A stretch of 64,000 bases of DNA, taken from assembly GCA_030248215.1 (NCBI GenBank), contig JASANG010002605.1, forward strand, positions 124,001-188,000. The letters are read 5' to 3'. The DNA comes from Enoplolaimus lenunculus (Eukaryota > Nematoda > Enoplea > Enoplida > Thoracostomopsidae). The notes under the pieces were generated by a model, which did not search any database, was not told the origin of the DNA, and worked only from the letters and a program-made list of their open reading frames with translations. Position numbers and translations under genes: made by a program. Shown here piece by piece: positions 19,986-31,645 of the stretch. Position 1 is the first letter of the stretch. Each line of letters starts with the position of its first letter.

Positions 19986-21894
19986 ACAGGTTTAAATAGA
20001 ACTCCGATTATTCAGTATAAGACAATCTGTTAATCAAATAAGATAGTGTTAGAATACTTATTGAGAGCGATCTCCTGCCCTCCGTTTGGTGCGCTCCTGA
20101 TTCTAACCTACTGTGTATGCGTTACAGCATAACTCCGCTTCTGTTTGTGTACATTCCTACCTATATTTGAGAAAAGGTACGAGCTTATTATTTGAATACT
20201 AAATGTAAAGGATTTATTTTTGAGACGCTCTGGACGTCGTCTTTTTAAAAATCCCTTTGCTCTCGGGTTCCCATTTCAGAATTTTTAATGTTTGCGGAAC
20301 CTCTAAGATCCGGTCAGCCGGTATTTCAGATATTTAGAATAGCTATCAAGAATTTCAAATGCCTTCTACGTACCTCAGTAAAACAATTCGCGCTTATTTT
20401 AACTCCAGCGAAAATGACCCCTCCCCGTTCTTGACACCGTGCTCCTCATGTTTTTAGCAATCCTTTTTTACTTCCACGTACAAATTGGCATTGACGATTT
20501 GCATATCTTGACTATACAGTATACATGTACATGCCGTGTTATTAGTTCCAGCATTATATCTTTCAACGTTATATACTTATACACATACTTATTGTCATAT
20601 CAGGCAATTAGACAGCTCATCTTGCTAGGGGAGCTAAACAATTTTTGGGAGGGCATACAAGGGTTTCACTTACAAGCAAGGTAAAAAAATTTATAGGGGG
20701 ACCAAAATTGTTCCGGTGGCGGGCTGAGCCACCTGCACACCCTTTGCTACGAGTCCGCATCATATGGTCCTGGTTAAGTGTCAATAGCGCGATGTAATGG
20801 CATAGTAGGTTTAGCAGATTGTATGGCACGTAGATATGCTGGGTTCAACTCCTGGTTGTGAAATTTTAAAGTTTTGCCTTGCGGAAATATATTGCTGCCA
20901 CGATTTAGTTCTATGCGCAAAAACGCGAAAAAGGTCCACAATAGCCTCTCGGTACTTTGGTTTTCTGCTCGAATTAACAAATTAAACGTTTTTACAACCT
21001 TAAAATTACTAAAAAGTTTTCAGTTGTTAAATATACTCAAGCGCGTATCGGTATGAATATACCAAACACATGGTAGTTGTTTACGTTTCCCTCAGAGTGT
21101 TAATGTAATAGAAGTCCAAAGTTTATCTCAATGATCCGGAATAAAGTCGTTGGCCTTAAACAGTCGCTTAGCCTTACGCGTTGGCTATGAGCTTTTACGC
21201 CTAGATTTAGCTTAAGCCCAATTTTATATTCGGACTTTGAGTTCGGGGGCTGTTCGGTTAGCTTCGTGCTGTTTATTATTAAACATGATACAAGCATGAC
21301 ATATTTACCCCGTTTCACTAATCTTTTCCGGGACTGCGTGTTAATCTTAATACGGTGGCGTAAGCATAAATATTTTAATTAAAGTCTCTACTAGGAGAAC
21401 GGTAAACTCATAAAGCTAGTAAAGTAACTGAATAGCGGCACAGGAAGCAAATTAATTACATTGCGGGACACAATGGTACCTAAAATGGTCGAATGCTTAA
21501 GTGTGTTACTTTGTCAAAATCGCATTGTTTTGCGAAAAAACTGTGACATACAAAATGCTCCAGTAAAATGAGGCATTCACTTTTTATAACTCTACAGTAT
21601 CGAAAGGTTTTTTCACTTTTCATCACCGCATAAAATGAAATCGCTCATGTCATTTCACTGTGAAATTATCAACGATACCAGGAAAAATGCTCATTATCGG
21701 CATGTGGTATAATCGCTTTTGTGTCTATGTAGACCTCAACAGTGCCGCAGCAGACAGAGGTTGGGGCTTTCCGTAAACTTCATGGTGGGGTCCCGCGACG
21801 TGAAGGTAGGTCCAGAATGAATTTCTCCATGTTAGATGTGAGGTTCTCCGTCCGAGCTCACGCTCGTGTTTATTTTGGATTCATTGACCTTGAC
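19986..21894. other. Gene-free stretch
   Basis: No supported exon. 'CAAATTGGCATTGACGAT' at about 20484 looks like a MAM IGIDDL end but lacks matching splice sites. A B-box-like GGGTTCAACTCC at about 20840 is isolated. The rest is non-coding. Confidence 0.45.
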
Positions 21895-22250
21895 AATTAA
21901 GGTTTTTTAGCTTCAGTGTCCCAGATACTGAAGCCGAAAAGCTTCAGTGTCCCGGACATTGAAGCCAAAAAAGTAGCGCCGGAGCAGCCATTCCCCAAAC
22001 CCTCATTTGGGACCCTACCCCTAAAGGGCCCCCCCACCCTAACCGGCTAAAACAAAAACCGCTAAAGTTTTAAAATACGTCTTTTTGGCTTCAGTGTCTC
22101 GCATAAGCCAAAAAACTTCAGTATATCGGATACTGAAGCTAAACAAGCTTCTGTATCCTGAACACTCATGCTTTTTGGCTTCAGCGTCCAGGATACTGAA
22201 GCTTTTTTGGCTTTAGTGTCTATGACACTACACCTCAAAAGTCACCCGAT
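21895..22250. repeat. Repeat made of short palindromes 'CTTCAGTGTCC...GGATACTGAAG'
   Basis: Multiple inverted copies of GGCTTCAGTGTCC and GGATACTGAAGCC surround a C-rich centre (22000-22045). Part of the same sequence recurs at 13070-13165. It is probably a degenerate foldback element. Confidence 0.6.
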
Positions 22251-22706
22251 GTACGCATATGTCTGGTCAACCAGCATCGGATTCCTCACATAGAAATCCT
22301 GGATCCGTAATTGTTCGTTCCGCGACTACCGTTAATGGTCGCTATCGCTCCTAAGCGCCTTGTGTTTGAGCGCAAAAATCAAAATATAAAGTTATATAAA
22401 ATTTTTCGATGTCATATGAGAGGGCTCACAAATATCATTTGGTGGGCACACTTGGTAAGGCCTCCCTGGTTTAGTTTATAAAAATGTTTCCGTTTGTGCA
22501 TTTGTGTATTTATATAGAATCGTATAATTAAAAACTTCATGCGTGTCATCTGGGTCCCGGCCTTCTTACCAGCTCAATTCGGACCTGAGTAAAGCTGTAT
22601 AAGAGTCCCAATCATAGGGTTAACACTTTGATAGTCCTCGATTACAATCCTTGCCTTAGTAGTTCTCAGATTAAGTAGAAAATATTTATACTAAAAAGAG
22701 ATTAAT

Positions 22707-23492
22707 TTAAACCGGTTCAGTAGCACCATTACTGAGATAACTTGCATCTTCAACATCATGAGCGACCGCAGTCGCTGCCGCTGTTAATTCGGGCTTAATT
22801 TGTTCCGAAACCACCTTCAAATGTTTCAAATAGTACCACCAGTAGGCAACATTAAACAATGCGAACATAATTGGAAATAACTTAGCGCAAAATTTATCAA
22901 TTTTATTACCCCATTGCGGATCGGACACTTGCAACGCACCTGCCGTCTTTGAGCTTGCCGAACTGCCTCGTTTGCTTGATGTTGAGCCCCCACCTGCGGA
23001 TTTAAGGGCTCCACCTCCGTGGTGATTACTCGGTGTGCCACCATCTTCTGAGTCGCTTCTGCTTCCTTCCACCCTTGTGGTACTCTGACTATTAGACCGT
23101 GCCTTCTGGCGGCGCCTTAAAATTAATGATGAGGCCCGTTTGGATCGCTTTGAAATCAAAGACCCACTCCGGCTTGCATTTCTATCGAATTCCGGTTCGT
23201 CTCCAAAATCTTCCGGTATATAATAGGTTTTCGGTTCCGGGACATGGTCAAGCGAGCCTGTCGTTGTTTGAGGTTGTGTCGATATATCGCGAAGGGCGCT
23301 TACCGCTCGGCGAATGTACCCTGTGAGCCCTGACGGCTCTCGGGTAGCCATAGTGATAGTGGGCGGAACCATAGTAAGGTATGGTTCTGGTCCGCTATAC
23401 GGATACTGACTGTGGTCTGGATATCCACCTGGATACGAAGTGCCGCTGCCGACAATAATTTCAACCGAGCCATTTGGACGTTTGTTAATTGT
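22707..23492 (-). CDS. Ligand-gated anion channel, exon 6 (M3-M4 loop end and M4)
   Basis: Last exon, 261 codons plus stop, phase 0 in, acceptor AATTTTTCAG. It carries the second half of the cytoplasmic loop: basic and Ser/Gly-rich with RSKRASSLILRRRQK and poly-Gly/Ser tracts. The fourth membrane segment follows, FCAKLFPIMFALFNVAYWWY (residues 782-801 of the assembled 842), then a short extracellular tail. The upstream part of the frame (TINKRPNGSVEIIVG) is open back to the acceptor, so the exon is longer than the ATG-initiated frame at 23372 suggests. Confidence 0.88.
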   Translation of the reverse strand, partial: TINKRPNGSVEIIVGSGTSYPGGYPDHSQYPYSGPEPYLTMVPPTITMATREPSGLTGYIRRAVSALRDISTQPQTTTGSLDHVPEPKTYYIPEDFGDEPEFDRNASRSGSLISKRSKRASSLILRRRQKARSNSQSTTRVEGSRSDSEDGGTPSNHHGGGALKSAGGGSTSSKRGSSASSKTAGALQVSDPQWGNKIDKFCAKLFPIMFALFNVAYWWYYLKHLKVVSEQIKPELTAAATAVAHDVEDASYLSNGATEPV

Positions 23493-23619
23493 CTGAAAAA
23501 TTTATCGCAGTTTTGAATTCGCTATAGCAAGTGAAAGTTAAGAAATTTTTTATTTTTAATATCAATGAAGTAAAATTAAAATTTTACTTCATTGACCAAA
23601 TAATTGAAATGATACCTAC

Positions 23620-23734
23620 ATCTTTGGCAGTGGAATCGTTCTATCAAGCGTAAGATCAGCAGGCACTGCTGATGCGTTACCTTCTTGACTGCAATAATGT
23701 CTCAGAACAGCTTCCCAAAGTTCCGGATTAGTGT
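23620..23734 (-). other. Exon-like tract in the channel gene intron
   Basis: A 37-codon open tract (TNPELWEAVLRHYCSQEG...) with acceptor TTAACAG and donor AAGAT|GTAGGT. Its phases (1 in, 2 out) do not fit the phase-0 join of exons 5 and 6. Inclusion would shift the frame and remove M4. It could be an alternative or relic exon. Confidence 0.3.
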
Positions 23735-24198
23735 CTGTTAATCAACACTAGAGAAAGGATTATTTCTCTACGCCGACGCTTATCACAGCCTTGTTACAAA
23801 GAGTTGGTGTGGGTTTTAAAAACATTATTATAGAATTCACCAAATGTTATCAAAAAACGGTCATCTTGGCAAGGCGAGGACTTTCTATGGGGACGTGTCT
23901 TCATTACCAGCGGAACGCCATCTTTTCTTATCCATTCACATCCCCTGCTCTCCCTATAGGCGGACCCTGTTCTCTTTCCTCGCCCCTAGGCTCTTGTACG
24001 CTTTGCAGCACATTTAACGTTGCGGCTTAGGCTTAGGCGTTTGCTTGGATTAAGGTTAGGCGAATTTAGACTTGCGATTTGGTTTAGGTAAGGTTTCCGA
24101 AAACTAAACCCAAGCCTATGTCAGAAACTAGCCTAAACCTAATGTGTACGAGCGTAAATGTGCACATGAGGGTACTGTCTTTCGAACGCTGCACTTAC

Positions 24199-24860
24199 TT
24201 GGCCACGATTTCGTTCAACTTCGCCACGTGCTACAGAGTGAGTTCCAATTGATGACGTAAGCAGTGGCGTTTGTTGTGAACTGCTGACGTCATCATGTTC
24301 ACTTGACAACGGTCGGTACAGCACACCCCCTGTCGTAGTACACACTGGGGGGTGAGGCTGTCCACCCCCGGTATAATATGCTACCGAAGCAGGTGGAGGC
24401 CTCAACACTTGGATGGTCCCTGAATTGTGAGAATGTGAGTTGAAACGATATGATTTTTGGTCTGGCGGGTAGTGATTTACGTTACACGGAGTCGGATCTG
24501 GCGTGAACCCTTTGATGTATATAGGTGAGTTCAGATCATTGACGGCACCTCCTCCGCTGTTGCTAGTTCGCTGCGTTGTCTTTTGCGGGCCTGGCGGTAC
24601 CTCTCGGGCCGCGGGTTTAGGATCCGGCAGTTGGAAATATTCGTCCGAAAGGTCCTTGCGAGTATAGGATGATGTGTTATGATTTGACCCGGTATTTGAC
24701 GTTTTATCAATGCTGTTTGTTTTACTTTTGTTTGCACATCCGGACCCGCCGGAATTTTTAGCGTTTGAACGCATATCTGCAAGTTTGTCGGCAAACCCAA
24801 CAACAGCGAGCTCCATTAGTGACATAAATATGCATGCTACGCAAACGAACATCCATAAAT
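24199..24860 (-). CDS. Ligand-gated anion channel, exon 5 (M3 and intracellular loop)
   Basis: 662 nt with phase 1 in and phase 0 out, between acceptor TTTCTTCAG and donor GGCCAA|GTAAGT. It begins DLWMFVCVACIFMSLMELAV, the third membrane segment, with the family motif 'SLMELAVVG'. About 190 residues of loop follow, rich in Ser, Asn, Gly and Pro. The frame continues past the donor to a later stop, but the consensus donor and the phase-0 acceptor of exon 6 set the boundary. Confidence 0.88.
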
Positions 24861-25149
24861 CTGAAGAAAAATTCAGAGATATCAACAAGTAATTTAGTGC
24901 CGCGCATAAAGTTAGCCGACAGAACTTTTTATTTTATTAGATATGCCTTCCCGAAATAAAATCTTTTCAGTTGGTTATTCTTTTGAATAGCTTGCTTACG
25001 CAACATATTTTCAAGTATTTTACTTTCAAAATATAAATTTTGACGTTTAACAATTACAAACGTCCGGTTTTCAAAATCAAAATGGTGTCAACTTGTAAAT
25101 TAATCTTCCAACGCGTTTCGATCACCCTATCATTGTTAAATAAACCCAT

Positions 25150-25533
25150 CAGGGTACAACCGGAGGTCTGCCTCCTGCCCAGGCTTCTGCAGAAAATCGG
25201 CCTTTGGCTACGGTTCCGGCTCCGATAGAATTTTGCCGGAGGTTCCGGCAATTTCGGTAGTAAAATTTTGCATATTTTTGCAAAATTTATCTGTTTAGCG
25301 CGTTTTGTTTCACTTTTGTTACAATTTTCAGGAAAGAATTTCCCAAATTTCGCAGAAAATTAGCGTAAAACCAAACAAACAACTTGACAACATATGACAG
25401 ATATTGGCTAAAATTAACTAATTAATAATTATTTGTACTACCTAATTTCGCTTCACCTCCGGCTTCGGCATGTTTCGTTGACCTTCGGTTCCGGCTCCGG
25501 TATTTTTCACCTCCGGTTCTTTTCTAGACCCTG
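25150..25533. mobile_element. K-family hAT-like element in the channel intron
   Basis: The left end CAGGGTACAACCGGAGGTC is mirrored by a decayed right end CACCTCCGGTT...ACCCTG. The interior matches 48403-48697 ('cggctccggtagaattttgccggagg', 'ttttcaggaaagaat'). Its right end stops 14 bp from the 5' splice site of exon 4 (25547). Confidence 0.65.
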
Positions 25534-25547
25534 TTACGCTGACTTAC

Positions 25548-25719
25548 CTATCGCTTTGACGTATGATACTTTGGGCAAATTTTTGGTCACATTACCCAAC
25601 ATAATGGTCAGCGCCATTAGTGACGAGACACCGAGGGTGATTCGGGCAGGTAATGCGCGGCTGTCGATCCAGAACGATATCCATGATATGAACACTGATA
25701 AATAGGACGGAAGATATGC
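25548..25719 (-). CDS. Ligand-gated anion channel, exon 4 (M1 end, M2 pore)
   Basis: 172 nt with phase 0 in and phase 1 out, between acceptor GGAATTTTTTAG and donor GATAG|GTAAGT. It reads [17 protein letters not shown] (end of M1), then PAR immediately before M2 ([18 protein letters not shown]), then [11 protein letters not shown]. The Pro-Ala-Arg motif at residues 327-329 before M2 is the hallmark of anion-selective Cys-loop channels. The exon has no ATG of its own and is only visible by splice analysis. Confidence 0.9.
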
Positions 25720-26027
25720 CTAAAAAATTCCAACAGTCAGTCAGGGAGGAATGGAAGCGTAGCGTAGCCAAGGTTGTTAGGAAGGCCCCCTCAAAAAACA
25801 ATATTACCGCTCAAATGTCTTTTTGTAAAAAAGTCAAGTAAAACATGAACGAAATTTATTATATGAACACTGATAAATAGATAAAAAAAGACGGAAGAGA
25901 TTCGCGATAAATTGTAGCGGTCACTGTGAGTGGACTGCAGGACCGTATCCAGATCACCTTGCAGGGGACTACACATTTTTCAGATGGAGCCTATAAAGGT
26001 TTTTGATGACTTACAAACAGGGTGGAC

Positions 26028-26239
26028 AATTTTCGGTGAGTCAAATTGACTCCCTCCGAAATAGGCTTTTCCGGACTACACAAACTGAGTCAAAGTTTGA
26101 CTCCGCCGGAGTCAAATTCGACTTAATGAGTCGCTTAGTGAGTCAAATTTGACTCTGGCGGAGTCGAATATTGACTGAGTTTGTGCGTCCGGAAAAGCTT
26201 ATTTCGGGGAGTCAATTTGACTCACCATTTTTTGCAGTG
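26028..26239. mobile_element. D-family palindromic foldback element
   Basis: Reads GTGAGTCAAATTGACTCCCT on the left and the inverted copy TCAATTTGACTCACCATTTT before TTGCAGTG on the right. The left tip is decayed. It lies in the intron between channel exons 3 and 4. Confidence 0.75.
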
Positions 26240-26671
26240 CTGGGCGGAGGCAAAATTGTTTCAGGGAGCGATTGAGCCTTGCGTGTCTCCTTCTCGCTAC
26301 TATCCAGGCGGTGTGGGACAGTAGCCAGGGGGTCTTGAAACCTGAGCGTTTCAAGAACAATTTCATTGCCCCTTTTTATAAAAGTAGGCTTAGTGAAACG
26401 ATATTAATGATATGACCGCTGAAGGTGTACACAAACAAATATCTGTTGGTTTCGCTATGCAAAGTTCACAATAGCTCTAATTGACTTTTTGCTTCAAATT
26501 TAAAGAATACAGTTAAATGAAAAAATTAAAATCTATAAACTTTTTGCTCGTTACAGTACTGACGACACTGTTGATGCAAGTGCGAACAAACACACCATAC
26601 AATGTTTAGATGCCTTCCATTCGAGAGACAAACTTCTTAGGTGAAATCCCAGCTTGGTTTCGAAACTCAAA

Positions 26672-26706
26672 TAAAATTTGAAAATATTCATGCGAGAAAG
26701 GGTTAT
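26672..26706 (+). mobile_element. T-family element, terminal fragment
   Basis: Only the end 'GAAAATATTCATGCGAGAAAGGGTTA' remains, 30 bp downstream of the channel exon 3 donor. Confidence 0.5.
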
Positions 26707-26735
26707 ATGAACAATTAAATTGTTTTCAAATTTAC

Positions 26736-27020
26736 CTGCAATATATAATAACCAAAAAGGCGTCGAAAATAAAATTTAATCATCAACTGGTCCCACATGC
26801 CTGCAGTGTAGAGCTGTTCGATGTGTGACCAAGTGAAATGATAAACCATATAATCGGGCAATTGAATGTTGACACCGGGCGGAAACGACACTGCCATGCC
26901 ACCCTTCATCCAGTTCAACGTAACTTCAGCCTTTGAGTACGAGTACGACTCGAGGATTAGCTCACAAGTTTGAACGTCCATTGGGAAACTTGACAAATCC
27001 ATTACACACGGTCCTTCAAC
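26736..27020 (-). CDS. Ligand-gated anion channel, exon 3 (Cys-loop, ligand-binding domain)
   Basis: 95 codons, phase 0 at both ends, between acceptor CAATTTTAAG and donor TTGCAG|GTAAAT. The Cys-loop is complete: C213 and C227 separated by 13 residues (CVMDLSSFPMDVQTC), with the FPMD turn. ESYSYSKAEVTLNW and QLYTAGMWDQL follow, then FRRLFGYYILQ leading into M1. The join to exon 2 restores NYRAK-VEGPC, the usual sequence before the Cys-loop. Confidence 0.93.
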
Positions 27021-28051
27021 CTTAAAATTGTGGAACAAAAATATATTCACACAATTTCGCAAATTCAAGTTAGAAATATCGTCAATTTTGACCACATGCA
27101 AGCTGTTCCTATTTTTGAAAAATCTGATTAACCACAGGGTCGTAACCAGAGGCGAACTATAGAAGACCCCTGCGTCGTTGAGATTTTGTTAACTCGTTCG
27201 AGCTAATTTACAGTTTGATAATTTTCAGAAATATGCAAAAAAGAAATATGATTGTATTTTTACGAATTGAACTGAATATACAGAGTAAAAACAACTAAGC
27301 AACGTTTTTTGAAATCAATCACATTTTCGCCTTTTCAAAATCTGGTTCAACTTCTTTTGGTTAAGTCAACCAGGCAAATGAGGATGCATCTGCATACAAA
27401 AGTATGCAGCAGACAATATTTTGTGGCAAATTCGAATACGGTTCTCGCAATGGCGGATCCATGAGGGGTACTCTGGCCGTGCCCCCCCAACAGGATCTCA
27501 ACAAAATTTATTTTGGGATTCAGGCTAACAGATGCGTACGGAGACGAAATGTGAGTGGCGCAATGTAAACCGCAAACGGGACAAAACAATTGAAACAACT
27601 GACGCCGAAGTTTGGAGATGCGTCTGGTTCTTGCTCGCTTCGCTTGCTAGTTTTTGAGAATATTCTACCTTCCTGTGATTGTTTTAATAGCTTTATACAC
27701 TACACAGACATTAAATATTAACCACATTGCTAAATGTTAACAAGTTTTCAAGCTTGCTATGCCCGCTGGCCTACAATTTTACTTTAGATAATATAACTCA
27801 CGCGAAATGAAATATTCCAGAACGGAACGGTGATAAAAAAAGTTTTCTTAAATTCCTTTATGACGTAGTACAAATATAAGCTTCGGCAGACGAGACTTGA
27901 CTTTTCGTGCTGCCCACAAGCCACGAGAACAAGTATTTTTAACTGCTTTAACATACCGCAACCGCGTCAAACCCACAAAATTTCATTTCACAAATATGAC
28001 GGGGGGTTGGCGGAGAGACATTCCCCTTAACATAGTTAATAAAATATTTAC

Positions 28052-28315
28052 TTTGGCACGATAGTTGAGCCACACGGTACCGTTCGGAAACACCAAGAGC
28101 AGAATATTTTTGCCAGGCGAAGAATGAACTTGAGTGCTGCGGCTGTTGACAAAACAAACGTTTGGAGTCCAAACGCGTTCGAGGACCGAAGGATCAAGCG
28201 AAATGTTACCAAAACAACTAAAGTGATCGAAGCGCAACGACGGGTCGTGCCATATTTGACTGAACCAAACGTCAGTGCGAAATGATGATGTAATTTCAGA
28301 GATTTCGGTGATATC
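28052..28315 (-). CDS. Ligand-gated anion channel, exon 2 (extracellular domain)
   Basis: 88 codons, phase 0 at both ends, between acceptor TTGGAATTTCAG and donor GCCAAA|GTAAAT. It reads [20 protein letters not shown] then [21 protein letters not shown], and [12 protein letters not shown]. These are the loop D/A/E strand motifs of pentameric ligand-gated channels, in the form typical of nematode LGC/GGR subunits. The spacing W...DPSL...WTPN is as expected. Confidence 0.92.
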
Positions 28316-29191
28316 CTGAAATTCCAAAATTAACTCGTTTTTGTATACAATATCATATTTAGAATACAAAACAAGTAAAATTTCTTGCAAAATAGATTTG
28401 GCAGTAATACTTGCCATAGTATAAAACTCACAAGGTTCCATCTGTACAGACTCTGTGAGTCGCTGCGTCATTTTTGCGCAGAGCGGGCTATGAATGTTCT
28501 ATATAATTATAGCTATGTTCTCATTTTACGGCACAGCGCCCATTTTGTAATTTGTTAAATTTAGACTTTGATTCAGTTTCAATGAATGTTTGGATTCAAA
28601 ATTCAACGTCAGAATTTTAAATTTGTTTTCTTTCCACTGTCTAAATATGTACACAAAATAGTTTCTTCTTTTACAAACGCCAAATCAGTTACTTGACGAA
28701 CACTTAACCGTTTGATTGGTAACAGTTTAAAAACATCTGACTCTGAGCTCCTATATTTTGTGTAAACATGTCATTTTTCCAAGCTAAAAAAATTTCATTT
28801 AGTACATACTCAGCTGTATCAAAAACTGAAAGAAGAATAGGAAATCTAAAAGGTGGCGGCATTTCATTTCAATCGCTGCCAAAAATCCTATAAACTCAAT
28901 TATTTTCAGCATCTGTGTAGGTGGTATTCAGTGGAAACAAATTGTCTCCTTGTATAATCTGCCAATGGCCTGAAAAACACCGTGAATCCCCCCCACTCCC
29001 AGTCACTGGAAAAGACATATTTACGCTGCTATGAAATATCCCTCTGTTTATTCAGTACAAAAATATTTCTGCTCTGCTGGTTAACACCATTTCCCGTCTA
29101 CCTTTAGTTTCACTTGTATATCTCTTGCACAATTTCCAACATGCTACAAGCCTCTCATAAATTTTTGTCCCCACTAGCGTATTGACCTGAC

Positions 29192-29397
29192 GGCGGCCCA
29201 TGTTACTTTAAGCGGCGTCCAGGTTTCTGGTGGGTCTATAAAAGAGTAGGTTTACATTCTAGATTAAATTTTTTTGCTTAGGCTTAGGCTTAGGTATAGG
29301 CTTAGGTTTAGGAACACACTTTTGCAACGCTTAGGCTTAGGCTTAGGGTTAAGAATACGCTTAATCTACTGTTACGCCCTTTAAAGTAATATTGTCC
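29192..29397 (+). mobile_element. A-family TIR element with TTAGGC repeats in channel intron 1
   Basis: The left end is GGCCCATGTTACTTTAAGCG and the right end is GTTACGCCCTTTAAAGTAAT. GACCTGAC flanks both sides (29184-29191 and 29398-29405). Two TTAGGC runs lie inside, one with three and one with two to three perfect units. It is opposite to the direction of the host gene. Confidence 0.82.
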
Positions 29398-30071
29398 GAC
29401 CTGACCATGGGCCTGTGCAATGAACCATTCACCACGGCCATTACGAAATGTATTATATAATATCTTTCTATCGGCTCGGCCCATATCATTTCCTTAGATC
29501 CCGTAATTCTGTGCGCTCAGTTATCTTATACACGAAATACATTTTGACCATATATTTGTAAAACCGCTTGAAAATATATACGATAACATATCCGAACCTC
29601 AGTAGTCAGTACAATCGCATTGCAATATCTATATTGTTAAAGCTGTAACGCTTCACATACGTATTTTGGGCAACGTTGCAACCTATTTGTATACATGTAT
29701 GCAAATTAATTATGTTTTTTATTAAGATATGTGCCTATATATTGTTCCAATCGGTTTCAAGTTCCGACCCGAACCTAAATATAACAAGTAGGGTTGCAAT
29801 TTTTGCAACCAGGATGACTAGTATACTTTAACGCACTAGATCTCACGTGCATATGCAAATAGAAATCTTTGCAACCATCTAAACGCTACCTCGCTGGGGC
29901 GAGATCGGAAATAAAAGACAGCTCCTTGGCAATAAATTTCAATTGAAATTGCATGAATTCATGCTGAAACGAATATGCCACGGCGTGAATGGTAAAAATC
30001 GTGAACAGCCATCGCTACCTGGTAATAAGCAATAAACTAATCCACTGAACGCAAACAGGAACAGGAAATAC

Positions 30072-30431
30072 CTGGACAGTAACTTCAACCGTAACAATTA
30101 GGCTCGATTCATTGGTCGATGGCACAATCGTTTTATCATAATTAGCCAATAAGCGTTCAACAAGACCTTTTCGGCTAATTTTATTATTGCGACATTTGTT
30201 ATCGCCATTGTGAGGCTGTCCAATGAGATCACGCGATTTTTCAGCTTCAGCAATCGTTTCGACTAAATCCTGCGTTTTGATTGGCGGTGCAATATTCACC
30301 AGAGGCTGTGTGTCGGTTTCATATCGGTCGTTTTCCAACAGCGTTTGAGGACCGTGTTTTTGTTGCTGGATTTCGTCTGGCGTTCGGCCAGAATGTACCA
30401 GGGTGGTGAATAGTAGCACTGTCCAACGCAT
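30072..30431 (-). CDS. Cys-loop ligand-gated anion channel, first coding exon (gene summary)
   Basis: First coding exon (120 codons) of a subunit encoded by six exons at 30431-30072, 28315-28052, 27020-26736, 25719-25548, 24860-24199 and 23492-22707. Together they give 842 residues. MRWTVLLFTTLVHSG looks like a signal peptide. A variable linker follows, then LVERLLANYDKTIVP, the canonical start of the ligand-binding domain, and the donor TCCAG|GTATTT in the VTVQ-DITEI strand. All five junctions keep frame. The PAR motif before M2 predicts a chloride channel in the plasma membrane. The ligand (amine, acetylcholine or GABA) cannot be told from sequence. The M3-M4 loop of about 400 residues is unusually long. 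The frame is open upstream of the ATG to about 30520 behind a TTTTAAG, so a further 5' exon is possible. Confidence 0.88.
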
Positions 30432-30520
30432 ATTTGCTGTTTGATTGGCGTTCAGTAACGCAGTGTTACCTGGACCTGGCGCGGAACCCGTTGCGCTTGG
30501 ATTTGATGAGTAATTCAATG

Positions 30521-31645
30521 CTTAAAATATATTTTATATATATGTATATGTAAACACATTAGTTTGCAAGGAGTGATGTAGGATGTTAATTTCTCAAAAT
30601 TTCTAATTAGACGTGAAAAAGGTAGATTTTGGTGACTTTAGCCTACAGGATCATAAAGTTGGAAACATTTTCCAACTCGCAGCATAGGCATGCAAACAAC
30701 TAAAGCGCAAGAGTGAAAAATTTATCAGGTAAAGACATACGATTTACCCCGCTCTTTGTTTCTATATACATATTTATATAGAAACATGGTAAAAATTATC
30801 CTTTTTGGTCTGATGTTTGAATTGCAAAAACGTTATTCCACTTATGATTTAAATTCGGGGAACCAACCGTTGGACCCAAGCTTTGGCCGGACTCGGGCAC
30901 GTGGGTTTTGGTTCGCGACGCTTCCAAACCTGAGACATATCTAATAATATTTTTTGCTTCGTTCATGTTTCAATTTTCTTCAATATTTAAGCAGCGATGT
31001 TTTTCATTTCTGTAGCAGCTCAAGTACCTTAGGCACAAGCTTAATATCAAGTTTGGTAATAAGTGCACATAGAATACCAAATGCGTCAAGTCGTCTTCCC
31101 AGGTTTGAGTAGTCATAGTGTACATTTCCAAGCGTTCCGGCCTCTTTACAATCTATAAAACTTTAATCACATACCTGTTCACGAAGAATCAAGTTTGTTT
31201 ACTGCCAGAAATCTAAGCCGGAAATAATGTGTTTTAAATTTTAAATTTTAAATTTAAACTCAGCTTTAACAGCAAAATTCAGTTCCAAATGATTAATACT
31301 CATTGCTAAAAACTGACATTCATCCTAAACATGCGATTTCTTTGTTTACATATAGTGGATTGTTGTTTTTAGAGGTGGTCTGGGTTCAAACGTACAGCCA
31401 GCCTGTGTATAGAACAGGTTCTAAACGGGTCCGCAACGGGGTTGCACAGGGTTGCCGTGCCGGGCCCCTCTAAATTCGGCGGGTGCCCCCAAATAGGCTC
31501 GGTCTAAAAGTAAACAATCTTGATTTGTTATTGTAGGAGGCCCCCAAAATTATTCGGTGTCTCCCAAATATAACTTTCTGCGGACGCCCCTGACAGGTTC
31601 CAAGCAAAATCTGGGATCTTCAGAGTCTGTGAGCACAGTTGAATG
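30521..31645. other. Upstream of the channel gene, no feature seen
   Basis: This would hold the channel's promoter and 5' untranslated region. I see no reliable TATA box or exon. A C-rich repeat-like block lies at 31430-31590. Confidence 0.4.

Noticed and set aside
20439-20530. IGIDDLHI stretch as the missing last exon of the second MAM module
   Set aside because: It resembles a MAM end, but the only acceptor gives the wrong phase and no donor follows.
21743-21806. Short tract between TATGTAG and GAAG|GTAGGT as a further MAM-gene exon
   Set aside because: The phases would fit, but the 24 residues show no family feature, so support is too weak.
24025-24145. TTAGGC-like tract as another A or B element
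   Set aside because: No terminal inverted repeats or flanking duplication can be found.
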